Assembly (NCBI GenBank): GCA_045590215.1
Contig: JAZNQO010000043.1
Coordinates: forward strand, 1-64,000
Source: RUG563 sp045590215
GTDB lineage: Bacteria > Bacillota > Clostridia > Christensenellales > Aristaeellaceae
Length of the DNA: 64,000 nt
Direction of reading: 5' to 3'
Within the stretch, counting starts at the first letter, position 1, and each line of letters starts with the position of its first letter. A model generated the notes under the pieces. It was not told the DNA's origin. It made no database searches and saw nothing but the letters and a program-made list of their open reading frames with translations. This document shows positions 41,413 through 50,381 of the stretch, piece after piece. The translations under genes were made by a program, and so were the position numbers.

Positions 41413-43182
41413 ATGCAGGAGCTGAAATTTCTCGGCAAATACATCAAAAACCACTGGCTGCAATATGTGCTGGGCATTGCCGCCCTTTTTGCCGTGGATC
41501 TTGTGAACACCTATATCCCGGAATTTACCGGCCATATCACCGACGGCCTGAACAACGCCTCCATCAACATGCAGAGTGTGATGAGCCTCGTTTGGAAAAT
41601 CCTGCTCATGGGCTGCGTGATCGCCCTTGGGCGGTTTGGCTGGCGGTTCTTTTTGTTCGGTGCCGCCCGCTCCATCGAGAGGGAATTGAGAGACGATATG
41701 TTTCACCATCTGGAAGGCCTGTCCATGCGCTATTATAACGCCCATAAAACGGGCGATCTGATGGCGCATTTCACCAATGATTTGATGAGCGTCAGGATGC
41801 TGGTGGGCATGACGGTGATCACTACTTTTGACGCATCGGTGATGCTGATTTTGGTGCTTTTCAAGATGATTACCTATGTGGATCTGAAGCTGACCCTTAT
41901 CGCCGTCATTCCCTTGATTCTTATCATTTTTGCCGATTATTTTTACGGCAAGGCTATGCACAAACGCTTCCTTGCCAAGCAGGAAGCCTTTTCCGACCTC
42001 ACCGATCAGGTGCAGGAATCCGTCAGCGGCATCAGGGTCATCAAGGCCTTCGTGCAGGAGAGAAAAGAGCTGTACGCCTTTGCCAAAACCAATCTGAAAA
42101 ACAAGGATAAAAATATGGCTGTGGTGCGGCTGCGTGCGCTGTTTATGCCGGTGCTGGATTTGATTATCGGGGCAAGTTTGCTGATCACGCTGCTCCTTGG
42201 CGGGTATCTGGCCATAGAAGGCACCATTTCTGTTGGCCAGTTCATCGCCTTCAATTCCTATATCGGCATGCTGGTGTGGCCTATGATGGCGGTAGGCGAA
42301 TGTATCACTTCCGTGTCCCAGGGCATGGCTTCCCTGCGCCGCATTTTCCGCATTTTCTGCGAAAAGCCGGAAATTGTGGACGGGGAAAATGTGCGCAAAG
42401 ACGTGAAAACATTGCAGGGCGAAATCGCAATCAAAAACCTCACCTTCGCCTATCCCGACGCCTGTAAAACAACGGTGCTGAAAGATATTTCCGTGCATGT
42501 ACCGGCCGGCTCCTCCCTTGCTGTCATGGGGCGCACCGGCAGCGGCAAAACAACCTTTGCCAATCTCCTGCTTCGCCTCTACGACTGCGACGAAAACGCC
42601 ATCCTGCTGGACGGCATTCCTCTGCGGCAATTGCCCCTGCACACCCTCCGGGAAAACATCGCCTATGTGCCCCAGGATAATTTTCTCTTTTCTGATACCA
42701 TCGAGAATAACATCTCATTCGGCGTGGAAAACTGCCCCTTTGCAGACATCGAGCAGGCGGCCAAAGATGCCTGTATTCATGACAACATCATGGATTTCCC
42801 GGATGGGTATCAGACCGTGGTGGGTGAAAGAGGGGCCACCATTTCCGGCGGTCAGAAGCAGCGTTCTTCCATCGCACGGGCTCTTTTGAAGGATGCCCCC
42901 ATCCTGATTTTAGACGATGCCCTTTCCGCTGTTGATACGGACACCGAAGAAAAGATTCTTCAAAACCTGAAAGAGAATCGAAAAGGCAAAACCACCATCC
43001 TTATCGCCCACCGCATTTCCACCCTCCAGCAGGCCGATCAGATTATGGTGCTGGACGACGGCAAGCTGTGCGAATTGGGCAGCCATGAAGACCTGCTGAC
43101 CCTTGACGGCATCTATGCCGGGGTCTACCGCAAGCAACAGCTGGAGAAGCAGCTGGAAGGGGAAGGCGGTGACGCAGAATGA
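41413..43182 (+). CDS. ABC exporter half-transporter with degenerate nucleotide site
   Basis: A 589-residue type I (ABCB-like) exporter half: six membrane helices in about 1-310, then an ATPase domain. Walker A is GRTGSGKTTFANLLLRLYD and the signature ISGGQKQRSSIARAL is intact, but Walker B ends ILDDALSAVD, with Asp in place of the catalytic Glu. In heterodimeric exporters such as TM287/288 this marks the subunit with a degenerate site. ATG overlap with the next gene (43179-43182) points to stoichiometric synthesis. The substrate is unknown; drug or lipid export is typical of the group. A weak TTTCTT-17-TAAAAT promoter (41351-41379) precedes it. Confidence 0.92.
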   Translation: MQELKFLGKYIKNHWLQYVLGIAALFAVDLVNTYIPEFTGHITDGLNNASINMQSVMSLVWKILLMGCVIALGRFGWRFFLFGAARSIERELRDDMFHHLEGLSMRYYNAHKTGDLMAHFTNDLMSVRMLVGMTVITTFDASVMLILVLFKMITYVDLKLTLIAVIPLILIIFADYFYGKAMHKRFLAKQEAFSDLTDQVQESVSGIRVIKAFVQERKELYAFAKTNLKNKDKNMAVVRLRALFMPVLDLIIGASLLITLLLGGYLAIEGTISVGQFIAFNSYIGMLVWPMMAVGECITSVSQGMASLRRIFRIFCEKPEIVDGENVRKDVKTLQGEIAIKNLTFAYPDACKTTVLKDISVHVPAGSSLAVMGRTGSGKTTFANLLLRLYDCDENAILLDGIPLRQLPLHTLRENIAYVPQDNFLFSDTIENNISFGVENCPFADIEQAAKDACIHDNIMDFPDGYQTVVGERGATISGGQKQRSSIARALLKDAPILILDDALSAVDTDTEEKILQNLKENRKGKTTILIAHRISTLQQADQIMVLDDGKLCELGSHEDLLTLDGIYAGVYRKQQLEKQLEGEGGDAE

Positions 43183-44993
43183 GCCTGTTCAAAAAGAAAA
43201 TCGACGAAACCAACGATGTGCATTATGAGGGCAACGCCCTGCTGCGCATGCTGGGCTATATGAAGGGCTATAAAAAGGCCATGTTCCTTTGCTTCGGCTT
43301 GGTGATTGTGATTACCATTCTGGAGCTTTTGCGGCCGGAGCTTATCGGCAACGCCATTGATAAATTCATCAACGGCCCCTATCAGCCCGGCGAAATGGTG
43401 AAGGAGAGGTTCCTTGGCGTTTTGCAAGCTGCCGGGATTTATCTGGCAGTGCTGCTGCTTTTGTTCGTTTGCAACCGGGTTGTGTACATCACATTGCAAA
43501 AAACCGGCCAGAGCATCATCTATGACTTGCGGAATGAAGTGTTTGCCCATGTGCAAACGCTGTCCATGCGCTTTTTCGATACCACGCCGGTTGGCAAAAT
43601 CGTCACTCGTGTCACCAACGACGTGGAAGCCATCAACGACCTTTATTCCAACATCCTGGTAAACCTGTTCCGCAACCTCATCAAGATTATCGGCCTTACC
43701 GTTGCCATGCTGGCTCTTAACGTGCGGATTGCGCTGTTTGGGTTCATCATGATCCCCATCGTCATTGCCCTCACCATCATTTTCCGGAAGATCGCAAGGA
43801 AAGCATACAGCGTGGTGAAAACCAAAATCACCTCCCTCAATACCTACCTCTCCGAGCATCTTTCCGGCATGAAGCTGATCCAGATTTTCAATCAGGAAGA
43901 AAGAAAATATCAATCTTTCCGGGATAAGAGCGGCCAGCTTTACAATGCCGGATACAAAGAACTGATGGTGAACGCCATCTTCCGCCCCTGCATTTATCTG
44001 ACCAGCATCATCGCCCTTGCCATCGTGCTGGGCACGGGCAGCAGCGGCGTCCTTTCCGGAGCCATCACCATCGGCGTGCTGTATAAATTCGTGCAGTACA
44101 TCAACGCTTTCTTTGAGCCCGTGCAGAACCTGGCCGAGCAATTGACCACCCTGCAATCCGCCATCGCATCCGCTGAAAAAATCTTCACGCTTCTCGATAC
44201 CAAGCCCATCGTGAACGACCCGGAGCAGCCTCAAACGTTGCCCCAGATCAAAGGGGAAATCACCTTTGAAAACGTGTGGTTTGCCTATAACGAAGTGGAT
44301 TTTGTGCTGCGGGATGTGTCTTTCACCATCAAGCCCGGCCAGAAGGTAGCCTTTGTGGGGGCCACCGGGGCCGGAAAATCCTCCATTTTGAACCTGATTG
44401 GCCGCTATTATGACGTGCAAAGAGGCAGCATCAAAATAGACGGTGTGGATATCCGCCTCCTTTCCCGTGAGCAAATTCGCAGTGCCATCGGCCAGGTGCA
44501 GCAGGATGTGTTCATCTTCACCGGGGATATCGCTTCCAACATCCGCCTGCGCAATGAAGAAATCACGGATGAACAGGTGCAGGAAGCCGCCGTTTATGTG
44601 AACGCCAATCATTTCATTGAAAAGCTGCATAACGGCTATAAAGAGCACGTTTCCGAGCGGGGCAGCACCTTCTCCGCCGGCCAGCGGCAGCTGCTGTCCT
44701 TCGCAAGGACGCTGGCTTATGACCCGGCTATCCTTATTTTAGACGAAGCTACCGCCAATATCGACACCGAAACGGAGCAGTGGATTCAGGACGCTTTGCA
44801 AAAGCTGATGCAGGGGCGCACCACCATCATGGTGGCGCACCGGCTGTCCACCATCCAGCATGCGGATAAAATCATCGTCATGCACAAGGGCAAAATCCGG
44901 GAAGAAGGCACCCATCAGGAGCTTCTGGACAAAAACGGCATCTATAAAAAGCTCTACGAATTGCAATTGGCCGGGCTGGAAGAAAAGGCGTAA
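43179..44993 (+). CDS. ABC exporter half-transporter with canonical nucleotide site
   Basis: A 604-residue partner of the previous gene. Six membrane helices occupy about 1-340; the ATPase domain has Walker A GATGAGKSSILNLIGRYYD, a variant signature FSAGQRQLLSFARTL and an intact Walker B ILILDEATANID, followed by VAHRLSTIQHADKI. Its canonical Walker B with a variant signature complements the first subunit, as expected for an asymmetric heterodimer. The start overlaps the first subunit's stop by 4 bases. Confidence 0.93.
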   Translation: MSLFKKKIDETNDVHYEGNALLRMLGYMKGYKKAMFLCFGLVIVITILELLRPELIGNAIDKFINGPYQPGEMVKERFLGVLQAAGIYLAVLLLLFVCNRVVYITLQKTGQSIIYDLRNEVFAHVQTLSMRFFDTTPVGKIVTRVTNDVEAINDLYSNILVNLFRNLIKIIGLTVAMLALNVRIALFGFIMIPIVIALTIIFRKIARKAYSVVKTKITSLNTYLSEHLSGMKLIQIFNQEERKYQSFRDKSGQLYNAGYKELMVNAIFRPCIYLTSIIALAIVLGTGSSGVLSGAITIGVLYKFVQYINAFFEPVQNLAEQLTTLQSAIASAEKIFTLLDTKPIVNDPEQPQTLPQIKGEITFENVWFAYNEVDFVLRDVSFTIKPGQKVAFVGATGAGKSSILNLIGRYYDVQRGSIKIDGVDIRLLSREQIRSAIGQVQQDVFIFTGDIASNIRLRNEEITDEQVQEAAVYVNANHFIEKLHNGYKEHVSERGSTFSAGQRQLLSFARTLAYDPAILILDEATANIDTETEQWIQDALQKLMQGRTTIMVAHRLSTIQHADKIIVMHKGKIREEGTHQELLDKNGIYKKLYELQLAGLEEKA

Positions 44994-45005
44994 AGGAGAA
45001 TCGAT

Positions 45006-45686
45006 ATGCAGCGGCTGCTTGGCGAAATGCGAAAAGCGGATCAGGCATACGGCCTGATTCAAGCAAACGACCGCGTCTTGGTGGGCGTTTCCGGGGGCAA
45101 GGATTCTCTTGCTCTGCTTGCCCTTTTGGCCGCATACCGCACTTTCTCCCCGCATCCCTTTTCGCTGGAAGCAGCATGCCTGAAAATCGGTGAACCCTTT
45201 GAAACAGAGAAAATCGACGCTTTCTGCCGGGAAAGGGAGGTTCCCTTCACCCTGATCGAAGAAAACTTTCTGCCGCAATTGGAAAAAGAAAAAAGCCCCT
45301 GCGCCCTGTGCGCAAGGCTTCGCCGGGGCATCCTTTTGAAAGCGGCGGAAGATTTGCATTGCAATAAGCTGGCTCTTGGGCATCATCGGGACGACGTGAT
45401 GGAAACCTATCTCATGAGCACGCTGTTTGAAGGCCGGTTTTATGCCCTGCAGCCCAAGCGTACAATGGAAAAAGGCAATATCACCCTCATCCGGCCCCTG
45501 ATTGACGTGAAGGAGGGCAGCATTGAAGCGTTAGCCCGCCGCCTGCAATTCCCGGTTGCCAAAAACCCCTGCCCCGTGGATGGGTTCACCAAGCGACAGG
45601 AAATGAAAGAAACCCTCCGGGCACTGGAGAAAAAGTTTCCCGGAGCCTTGGAGCATTTTCATTCCGCCCTGAAGGGGGACAGATAA
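45006..45686 (+). CDS. TtcA-like PP-loop ATPase (tRNA thiolation family)
   Basis: A 226-residue protein of the TtcA/TtuA class. The PP-loop LVGVSGGKDSLALL is at about residues 25-38; CALC (about residues 100-103) and a later NPCP provide cysteines for an iron-sulfur cluster or persulfide, and LALGHHRDDVMETYLM is the conserved ATP-grasp-like second motif. It would thiolate cytidine 32 or a related tRNA base. It follows the exporter pair by 12 bases, probably in one transcript, but a functional link is not apparent. Confidence 0.87.
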   Translation: MQRLLGEMRKADQAYGLIQANDRVLVGVSGGKDSLALLALLAAYRTFSPHPFSLEAACLKIGEPFETEKIDAFCREREVPFTLIEENFLPQLEKEKSPCALCARLRRGILLKAAEDLHCNKLALGHHRDDVMETYLMSTLFEGRFYALQPKRTMEKGNITLIRPLIDVKEGSIEALARRLQFPVAKNPCPVDGFTKRQEMKETLRALEKKFPGALEHFHSALKGDR

Positions 45687-46457
45687 ATGCTCTACAGCCG
45701 CTATCAAGCCGCACGGGATGCCGCATGGCGCACGCTGATTCGCTTTGACATCTCTTCCCTGCCGGTGGATGTGGAAAGAATCGCCAAGGAACTGCGCATT
45801 GATATTCAGCCATGGCCGGATAAAACCCAAACCCCCGTTTTATTTGCCCTGCTGCCGGAAAACGCCGCCGCCGCTTCCCTGCGGATTGACGGCGTTTGGC
45901 GCATTTTCACAAAGCCCAATCTGCCATACAGCCGCTATCGCTTTGCCGTGGCGCACGAGCTGGGTCATCTGATCCTGCAGCACAAAACGGTAAAGCTGAA
46001 AAACGGCGTATACACCTTTGACGGTTCAGAAAACACCGGGGATATTCTACCGGAAGCGGAAAAGGAAAGCGACACCGACGCCGATATGTTTGCCATCCGG
46101 CTGCTGGCCCCTGCCTGCGTGCTGCACAGTTTGCACATTGCTTCCCATCGGGATATTGCTTTCCTGTGCGGCTTGCCGGAAAACGCCGCCCAAATGCGCT
46201 CGGATAGAATGGCTCTGCTTAATGGCCGCAACGCCTATTACACCAACCCCTTGGAAAAGAAGGTGCAGCAGCTGTTTTGGCCCTTCATCCGAAAAAAGCA
46301 GGCGGAAAACGTGCCCCATGCCAAGGAAAGCGTCTCTTTTCCCTTACAACTGCCGCAAAGGGCGCAGCCGCCATCCAAGGAAAGAAAGCCTTTCCCCCTG
46401 TGGGCTGCGGTGCTTATTGCCGCAATTGTTATCGCCCTTTTGCTTTTCGTAAAATAA
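45687..46457 (+). CDS. ImmA/IrrE-type metallopeptidase with C-terminal membrane anchor
   Basis: A 256-residue protein whose ATG directly abuts the TtcA-like stop. The zinc motif HELGHLILQH is near residue 90, and a downstream ESDTDADMFAIRLLAP supplies the third ligand region of M78 peptidases. Residues about 233-254 are a single C-terminal membrane helix (FPLWAAVLIAAIVIALLLF), so the protease is tail-anchored to the inner face of the membrane. ImmA/IrrE proteases usually cleave an HTH repressor, but no such gene adjoins it. Its target is unknown. The downstream promoter is inside its end. Confidence 0.88.
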   Translation: MLYSRYQAARDAAWRTLIRFDISSLPVDVERIAKELRIDIQPWPDKTQTPVLFALLPENAAAASLRIDGVWRIFTKPNLPYSRYRFAVAHELGHLILQHKTVKLKNGVYTFDGSENTGDILPEAEKESDTDADMFAIRLLAPACVLHSLHIASHRDIAFLCGLPENAAQMRSDRMALLNGRNAYYTNPLEKKVQQLFWPFIRKKQAENVPHAKESVSFPLQLPQRAQPPSKERKPFPLWAAVLIAAIVIALLLFVK

Positions 46458-46468
46458 ACTGCTATAAT
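46440..46468 (+). promoter_or_regulatory. Promoter of the ylbF-mltG-U32 genes
   Basis: TTGCTT (46440-46445) and TATAAT (46463-46468) with a 17-base spacer; the -35 lies within the last codons of the metallopeptidase gene. Confidence 0.75.
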
Positions 46469-46517
46469 GGCATGAGAAACGAATGTTGAATCGTTCTATC
46501 ATCGGGAGGGAATACTG

Positions 46518-46856
46518 ATGCAGGAAGCCACAAAACAATTATGCGACGCCATTCAGCGTAGCCCCGAATATCAGGAATATGCCCGCTACAAGGCAGAAAT
46601 CGATGCAGACAGCGGCATTCAGGCTCTGGTCAAGGAATATAAGCGGCTGCAAATCGCCGTTCAGATGCGTGTGCTGGCCGGGCAGGGCATGGACGACGAT
46701 GAAGGCCGCCGGTTTCAGCAGCTCAGTGCCCTGCTCTTTGCCGATCAGCGCACCTCCAGCTTTTTGCTGTCGGAAATGCGGCTGCAAAAGATGATGGCCG
46801 AAGTATTTCAAAAAATCACCCGTGCCGCCGGGATGGATATGCCCATGCCGGTGTGA
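46518..46856 (+). CDS. YlbF/YmcA family protein
   Basis: A 112-residue, mostly helical protein. The pattern LCDAIQRSPEYQEYARYKAEIDAD at the N-terminus and a glutamine-rich middle match the YlbF/YmcA family. In Bacillus these proteins act with YaaT in a complex that affects mRNA processing by RNase Y and sporulation or biofilm decisions. GGGAGG is upstream. The partner genes are not nearby. Confidence 0.82.
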   Translation: MQEATKQLCDAIQRSPEYQEYARYKAEIDADSGIQALVKEYKRLQIAVQMRVLAGQGMDDDEGRRFQQLSALLFADQRTSSFLLSEMRLQKMMAEVFQKITRAAGMDMPMPV

Positions 46857-46874
46857 GGATAAGGGAGGCAGCCT

Positions 46875-48065
46875 TTGAAAGATTATCATGATCCCAGAGA
46901 GGAATATTCCGCCGAGGACTTGCATCAGGACAGGAAATACGGCCTGTTCTGGTACAGCTGGCTGTGGCACATGCTGCGCCCGGTGGCCTTGTTTTTGTGC
47001 GTGCTGATTGTGGCAGGCGGCATCATCATGGCCGGGTGGAACTGGATAGACCGCAGCTTTTTCGCCCCTGTGGACGAAACCGACCCAACCCCCATCACCT
47101 TTACCGTCGCTTCCGGCTCCAGCCTCACCCGTGTTTCCAACAATCTGGAAGAAAAGGGGCTTATCCATAACCGCACGGTGTTCAAATACTATGCCGACTT
47201 TCTGGGCTATGGGCAAAAGATTCAGGCCGGGGATTATCTGGTCAGCAAAAATATGAGCATGCACGAAATCATGAACCTGCTCACCACCGGCGACGGCAAC
47301 CCCCTCACCCGGAACATCACCATCATCCCCGGCTGGACGGTGAATGATATCGCCGCTTATCTCAAAAAAGAAGGCATCATTTCCGCAGAGGAAGATTTCC
47401 TCGCCCTCTGCCGCACCGGCCAGGAATACAGTGCTTATTATTACATCAATGATGTTTTGAAAACTTCCACTGTCGGCCAGCGGCTCTATGCGCTGGAAGG
47501 GTATCTTTCCCCAAACACCTATGAAATCTACACCGACGCTTCTGCCGGGGATATCGTGAAAAAACTGCTTTCCCAGACGGAAGCCGTCTATCAGGAAGGC
47601 TACCACGACAGGGCCAATGAGCTGGGGCTTACCATGGATCAGGTAATAACGCTGGCTTCCATGATTGAAAAAGAAGCCAAAACGGCGGATTTCAGTAAGG
47701 TTTCCGCCATCTTCCATAACCGCCTGCGCCAGAATATGGCCTTGGGCAGCGATGTGACCATCAAATACGCATCCGGTGTCAGGCGCATGAGCCTCACCAA
47801 TGAGGATTTGAACCTCAATTCCCCCTATAACTCCTATAAATACAAGGGCTTGCCGCCAGGGCCCATCTGCTCCCCCTCCGCCGGAGCCATTCAGGCCGCC
47901 CTTTACCCGGACGAACAATTCCTACAGGAAAATTACCTTTACTTCTGTTCCAAAGACCCCAATACCGGGGAATTGCACTTCAGCCGCACGCTGCAAGAGC
48001 ACGAGCAGGCTGTCAGCATCTATGCGCCGTTGTGGAAGGCATGGGATAAGGAACAGGGTTTATAA
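46875..48065 (+). CDS. mltG: Endolytic peptidoglycan transglycosylase MltG
   Basis: A 396-residue protein with one N-terminal membrane helix (about 33-58) and an external YceG/MltG domain. A LysM-like subdomain (about 75-145) precedes the catalytic part with SMIEKEAKTADFSKVSAIFHNRL, which contains the active Glu, and QSDVTIKYA-like GSDVTIKYASG. It cleaves nascent glycan strands to terminate chain growth. The start codon is TTG, with GGGAGG at 46863-46868, 6 bases upstream. It follows the ylbF-like gene by 18 bases and precedes the U32 gene, as in many Firmicutes. Confidence 0.93.
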   Translation: MKDYHDPREEYSAEDLHQDRKYGLFWYSWLWHMLRPVALFLCVLIVAGGIIMAGWNWIDRSFFAPVDETDPTPITFTVASGSSLTRVSNNLEEKGLIHNRTVFKYYADFLGYGQKIQAGDYLVSKNMSMHEIMNLLTTGDGNPLTRNITIIPGWTVNDIAAYLKKEGIISAEEDFLALCRTGQEYSAYYYINDVLKTSTVGQRLYALEGYLSPNTYEIYTDASAGDIVKKLLSQTEAVYQEGYHDRANELGLTMDQVITLASMIEKEAKTADFSKVSAIFHNRLRQNMALGSDVTIKYASGVRRMSLTNEDLNLNSPYNSYKYKGLPPGPICSPSAGAIQAALYPDEQFLQENYLYFCSKDPNTGELHFSRTLQEHEQAVSIYAPLWKAWDKEQGL

Positions 48066-48086
48066 GAAAACAGGAGAGAAGCACTT

Positions 48087-49310
48087 ATGCACACACCCGA
48101 ATTGCTGGCCCCGGCCGGAGGCATGCCTCAGCTGAAAGCCGCTTTGCGCTTTGGTGCCGATGCGGTGTATGGGGCACTGCAAAATTATGGCTTGCGTGCC
48201 TTTGCCGGAAATTTTACATGGGAAACGCTGGCAGAAGCCCTTTCTCTCTGCCATGCCAAAGGCAAGAAATTTTACCTGACGCTGAATATCCTGCCCTATG
48301 ACGAAGAAATGCAGGGGCTGATAGACACGGCGAAAAAAGCCCATGAAATGGGCGTGAATGCCGCCATCGTCAGCGATCTTGGGGTCTTCCTTGCCCTGCG
48401 AAAGCACGTGCCCTCCCTTCCCTTGCACATCAGCACCCAAGCCAATACCCTGAACAGCGAAACGGCTCTTTTCTTCGCCGAAGCGGGCGCAGAACGAGTG
48501 GTGTTAGCCAGAGAGCTTTCCCTGCAAAAAATAGCCGAAATGCGCAAAAAGCTGCCCTCCAGCATTGAGATTGAAACTTTCGTCCACGGGGCCATGTGCA
48601 TGAGCTATTCCGGCCGCTGCATGCTCAGCGACCATCTCACCGGCCGGGGCGGAAACCGGGGTGCCTGCGCCCAGCCCTGCCGCTGGGAATACGCCTTGGT
48701 GGAGAAAAAACGCCCCGGCGAATATATCCCCATTGAGGAAGATGGGCGGGGCACTTATCTGCTTTCAGCCTATGACCTTTGCATGCTGCATCACCTGCCC
48801 GAAATGATAAACGCCGGCATTTCCAGCCTGAAAATCGAAGGCCGCATGAAAACAGAATATTATGTAGCCAACACGGTGAACGTATACCGCCATGCGCTTG
48901 ACCTGCTGAAAGACAGCGAAGAAAAATATTTAGCCGCCCTGCCGCAGCTGGAAAATGACCTGCTCAAGGCCAGCCACCGTGCCATGAACACCGGCTTTTT
49001 CTTCGGCGATCCAAGGCCTGCCGCCGGGGCGAACGGCTTCAGCCAGAACATGGAATATGTGGCACGGGTGGAGCATTTTGAAGATGGCCTCGCCACCCTG
49101 CACCTGAAAAACCGCTTCTATGTGGGCGATACGCTGGAGCTTCTCTGCCCGGAAGGCAGTAAACCCTTCACGGTGGAAAAAATCATCCTGAAAGATACCA
49201 AAGAAGCGGTCAACACCGTTTCCATCGCCGGGCAACAGGTGATGATCCCCTTGCCCTTCGCCGCCCAAGCAGGCGATTTCCTCCGGGGACCCAATCGCAA
49301 TCACAAATAA
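48087..49310 (+). CDS. U32-family peptidase, TrhP-type tRNA hydroxylation protein
   Basis: A 407-residue protein. The family signature ETFVHGAMCMSYSGRCMLSDHLTGRGGNRGACAQPCRW carries four conserved cysteines that in TrhP-type members hold an iron-sulfur cluster. It begins PELLAPAGGMPQLKAALRFGADAVYG. Members of this branch (Bacillus YrrO/YrrN, E. coli TrhP) are required for 5-hydroxyuridine at tRNA position 34, not proteolysis. It follows mltG by 21 bases with GGAG upstream. Confidence 0.88.
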   Translation: MHTPELLAPAGGMPQLKAALRFGADAVYGALQNYGLRAFAGNFTWETLAEALSLCHAKGKKFYLTLNILPYDEEMQGLIDTAKKAHEMGVNAAIVSDLGVFLALRKHVPSLPLHISTQANTLNSETALFFAEAGAERVVLARELSLQKIAEMRKKLPSSIEIETFVHGAMCMSYSGRCMLSDHLTGRGGNRGACAQPCRWEYALVEKKRPGEYIPIEEDGRGTYLLSAYDLCMLHHLPEMINAGISSLKIEGRMKTEYYVANTVNVYRHALDLLKDSEEKYLAALPQLENDLLKASHRAMNTGFFFGDPRPAAGANGFSQNMEYVARVEHFEDGLATLHLKNRFYVGDTLELLCPEGSKPFTVEKIILKDTKEAVNTVSIAGQQVMIPLPFAAQAGDFLRGPNRNHK

Positions 49311-49380
49311 AATAGGCGTCAGTGGGGATGATGAAAAGGAAGGATTTATCCTTCACTTTCCATCATACAAACAACGAAAC

Positions 49381-49410
49381 CGCAAGCCATGATTGGCTTG
49401 CGCTTTTTTG
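49381..49410 (+). terminator. Terminator after the U32 gene
   Basis: CGCAAGCC (49381-49388) pairs with GGCTTGCG (49395-49402), followed by CTTTTTTG. Confidence 0.93.
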
Positions 49411-49462
49411 TACTGCTGTGATAGAATGAAAGCGATAAGCTGGAATTTGACGAGGTGATTAA

Positions 49463-50122
49463 ATGATAAATGTTACTACTTGGATACAAAACTTTTTGCA
49501 GACATTAAATGAGACATTCGCAAATCGTGTATGGTTTGTTGGCTTGCAAGGCAGTTATGGCCGTGGTGAAGCAACTGAAACGAGCGACATTGATATTGTT
49601 GTCATTTTGGATGAATTGTCTGCTATGGACATTCAAACTTATCATGACATGCTGGATACCATGTCTCACAGGGAATTGATTTGTGGTTTCCTTTCAGGTA
49701 AAAAGGAAATACTGAATTGGGAGCCGTCTGATCTGTTCCAGTTTTGCCACGACACCACGCCAATCAAGGGAAGCCTTGACGAAGTGATGACAGTTATTGA
49801 TGAAAGTGCTGTGAAGAGAGCAATCAAAATCGGTGTCTGCAACATATTCCACGGATGTGTACATAATATGCTGTATGAAAAGAGCGAAGATATTTTGCGG
49901 GGGCTGTATAAATCTGCCTCTTTCGTTGTACAGGCAATTGCTTTCAAGCAAACCGGAAGCTATATCAGCCATCAAAAAAAATTGCTCCAAGTTGTATCTT
50001 CTGATGAACGGGCCGTTGTCGAAACCTTCTTGAATTTGAAAAACGGCGGAACAGTAGATTTCAATTTGATGTCCGAAACATTGTTTGCTTGGTCAAAAAA
50101 ATGGATTTCTGAAAACAGTTAA
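49463..50122 (+). CDS. Nucleotidyltransferase-domain protein, AT-rich
   Basis: A 219-residue protein. GLQGSYGRGEATETSDIDIVVIL (about residues 29-51) is the Pol-beta-type nucleotidyltransferase signature GSxxxG...DxD, the fold used by aminoglycoside adenylyltransferases and MNT-type toxins/antitoxins. No C-terminal domain of known type is clear. Base composition is visibly AT-richer than neighbouring genes and codon choice differs (many TTT, AAA, ATT), which suggests horizontal acquisition. It stands alone, with AGGTG before the ATG. No HEPN partner was found, so a toxin-antitoxin pair is not supported. Confidence 0.82.
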   Translation: MINVTTWIQNFLQTLNETFANRVWFVGLQGSYGRGEATETSDIDIVVILDELSAMDIQTYHDMLDTMSHRELICGFLSGKKEILNWEPSDLFQFCHDTTPIKGSLDEVMTVIDESAVKRAIKIGVCNIFHGCVHNMLYEKSEDILRGLYKSASFVVQAIAFKQTGSYISHQKKLLQVVSSDERAVVETFLNLKNGGTVDFNLMSETLFAWSKKWISENS

Positions 50123-50224
50123 ACAACTCCCCATTTGTTGAGCAGACAAAAACAGATTTCCGCCCTTTCAGAAAGACGCAATTATACGCACCGTTCCGGT
50201 GCATTGCTTATGCAATCACATAAA

Positions 50225-50262
50225 GCAAACGAGCATCCAAACACGGATGCTCGTTTGTTCGC
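50225..50262 (+). terminator. Terminator after the nucleotidyltransferase gene
   Basis: AAACGAGCATCC (50227-50238) pairs with GGATGCTCGTTT (50245-50256) around a 6-base loop, then TGTTC. Confidence 0.88.
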
Positions 50263-50339
50263 TGCAGGATAAACTGTTCCTTAAGAACTCCCTCCCCGTC
50301 AGGCGACTGTTTTGCGGTTGCGGGGTTTGTCAACGGTCT

Positions 50340-50378
50340 GAGGCGTGTTTCCAATCAGGAAGCACGCCTCATTTTTCT
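50340..50378. terminator. Second hairpin terminator downstream of the GGDEF gene
   Basis: GAGGCGTG pairs with CACGCCTC (about 50341-50348 and 50363-50371) with ATTTTTC on the plus strand. It lies just after the GGDEF gene stop and may serve both strands. The 50260-50340 stretch before it holds no gene. Confidence 0.7.
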
Positions 50379-50381
50379 TTT

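Noticed and set aside
49463..50122. HEPN-MNT type toxin-antitoxin pair
   Set aside because: The nucleotidyltransferase domain is present but no HEPN partner gene lies on either side.
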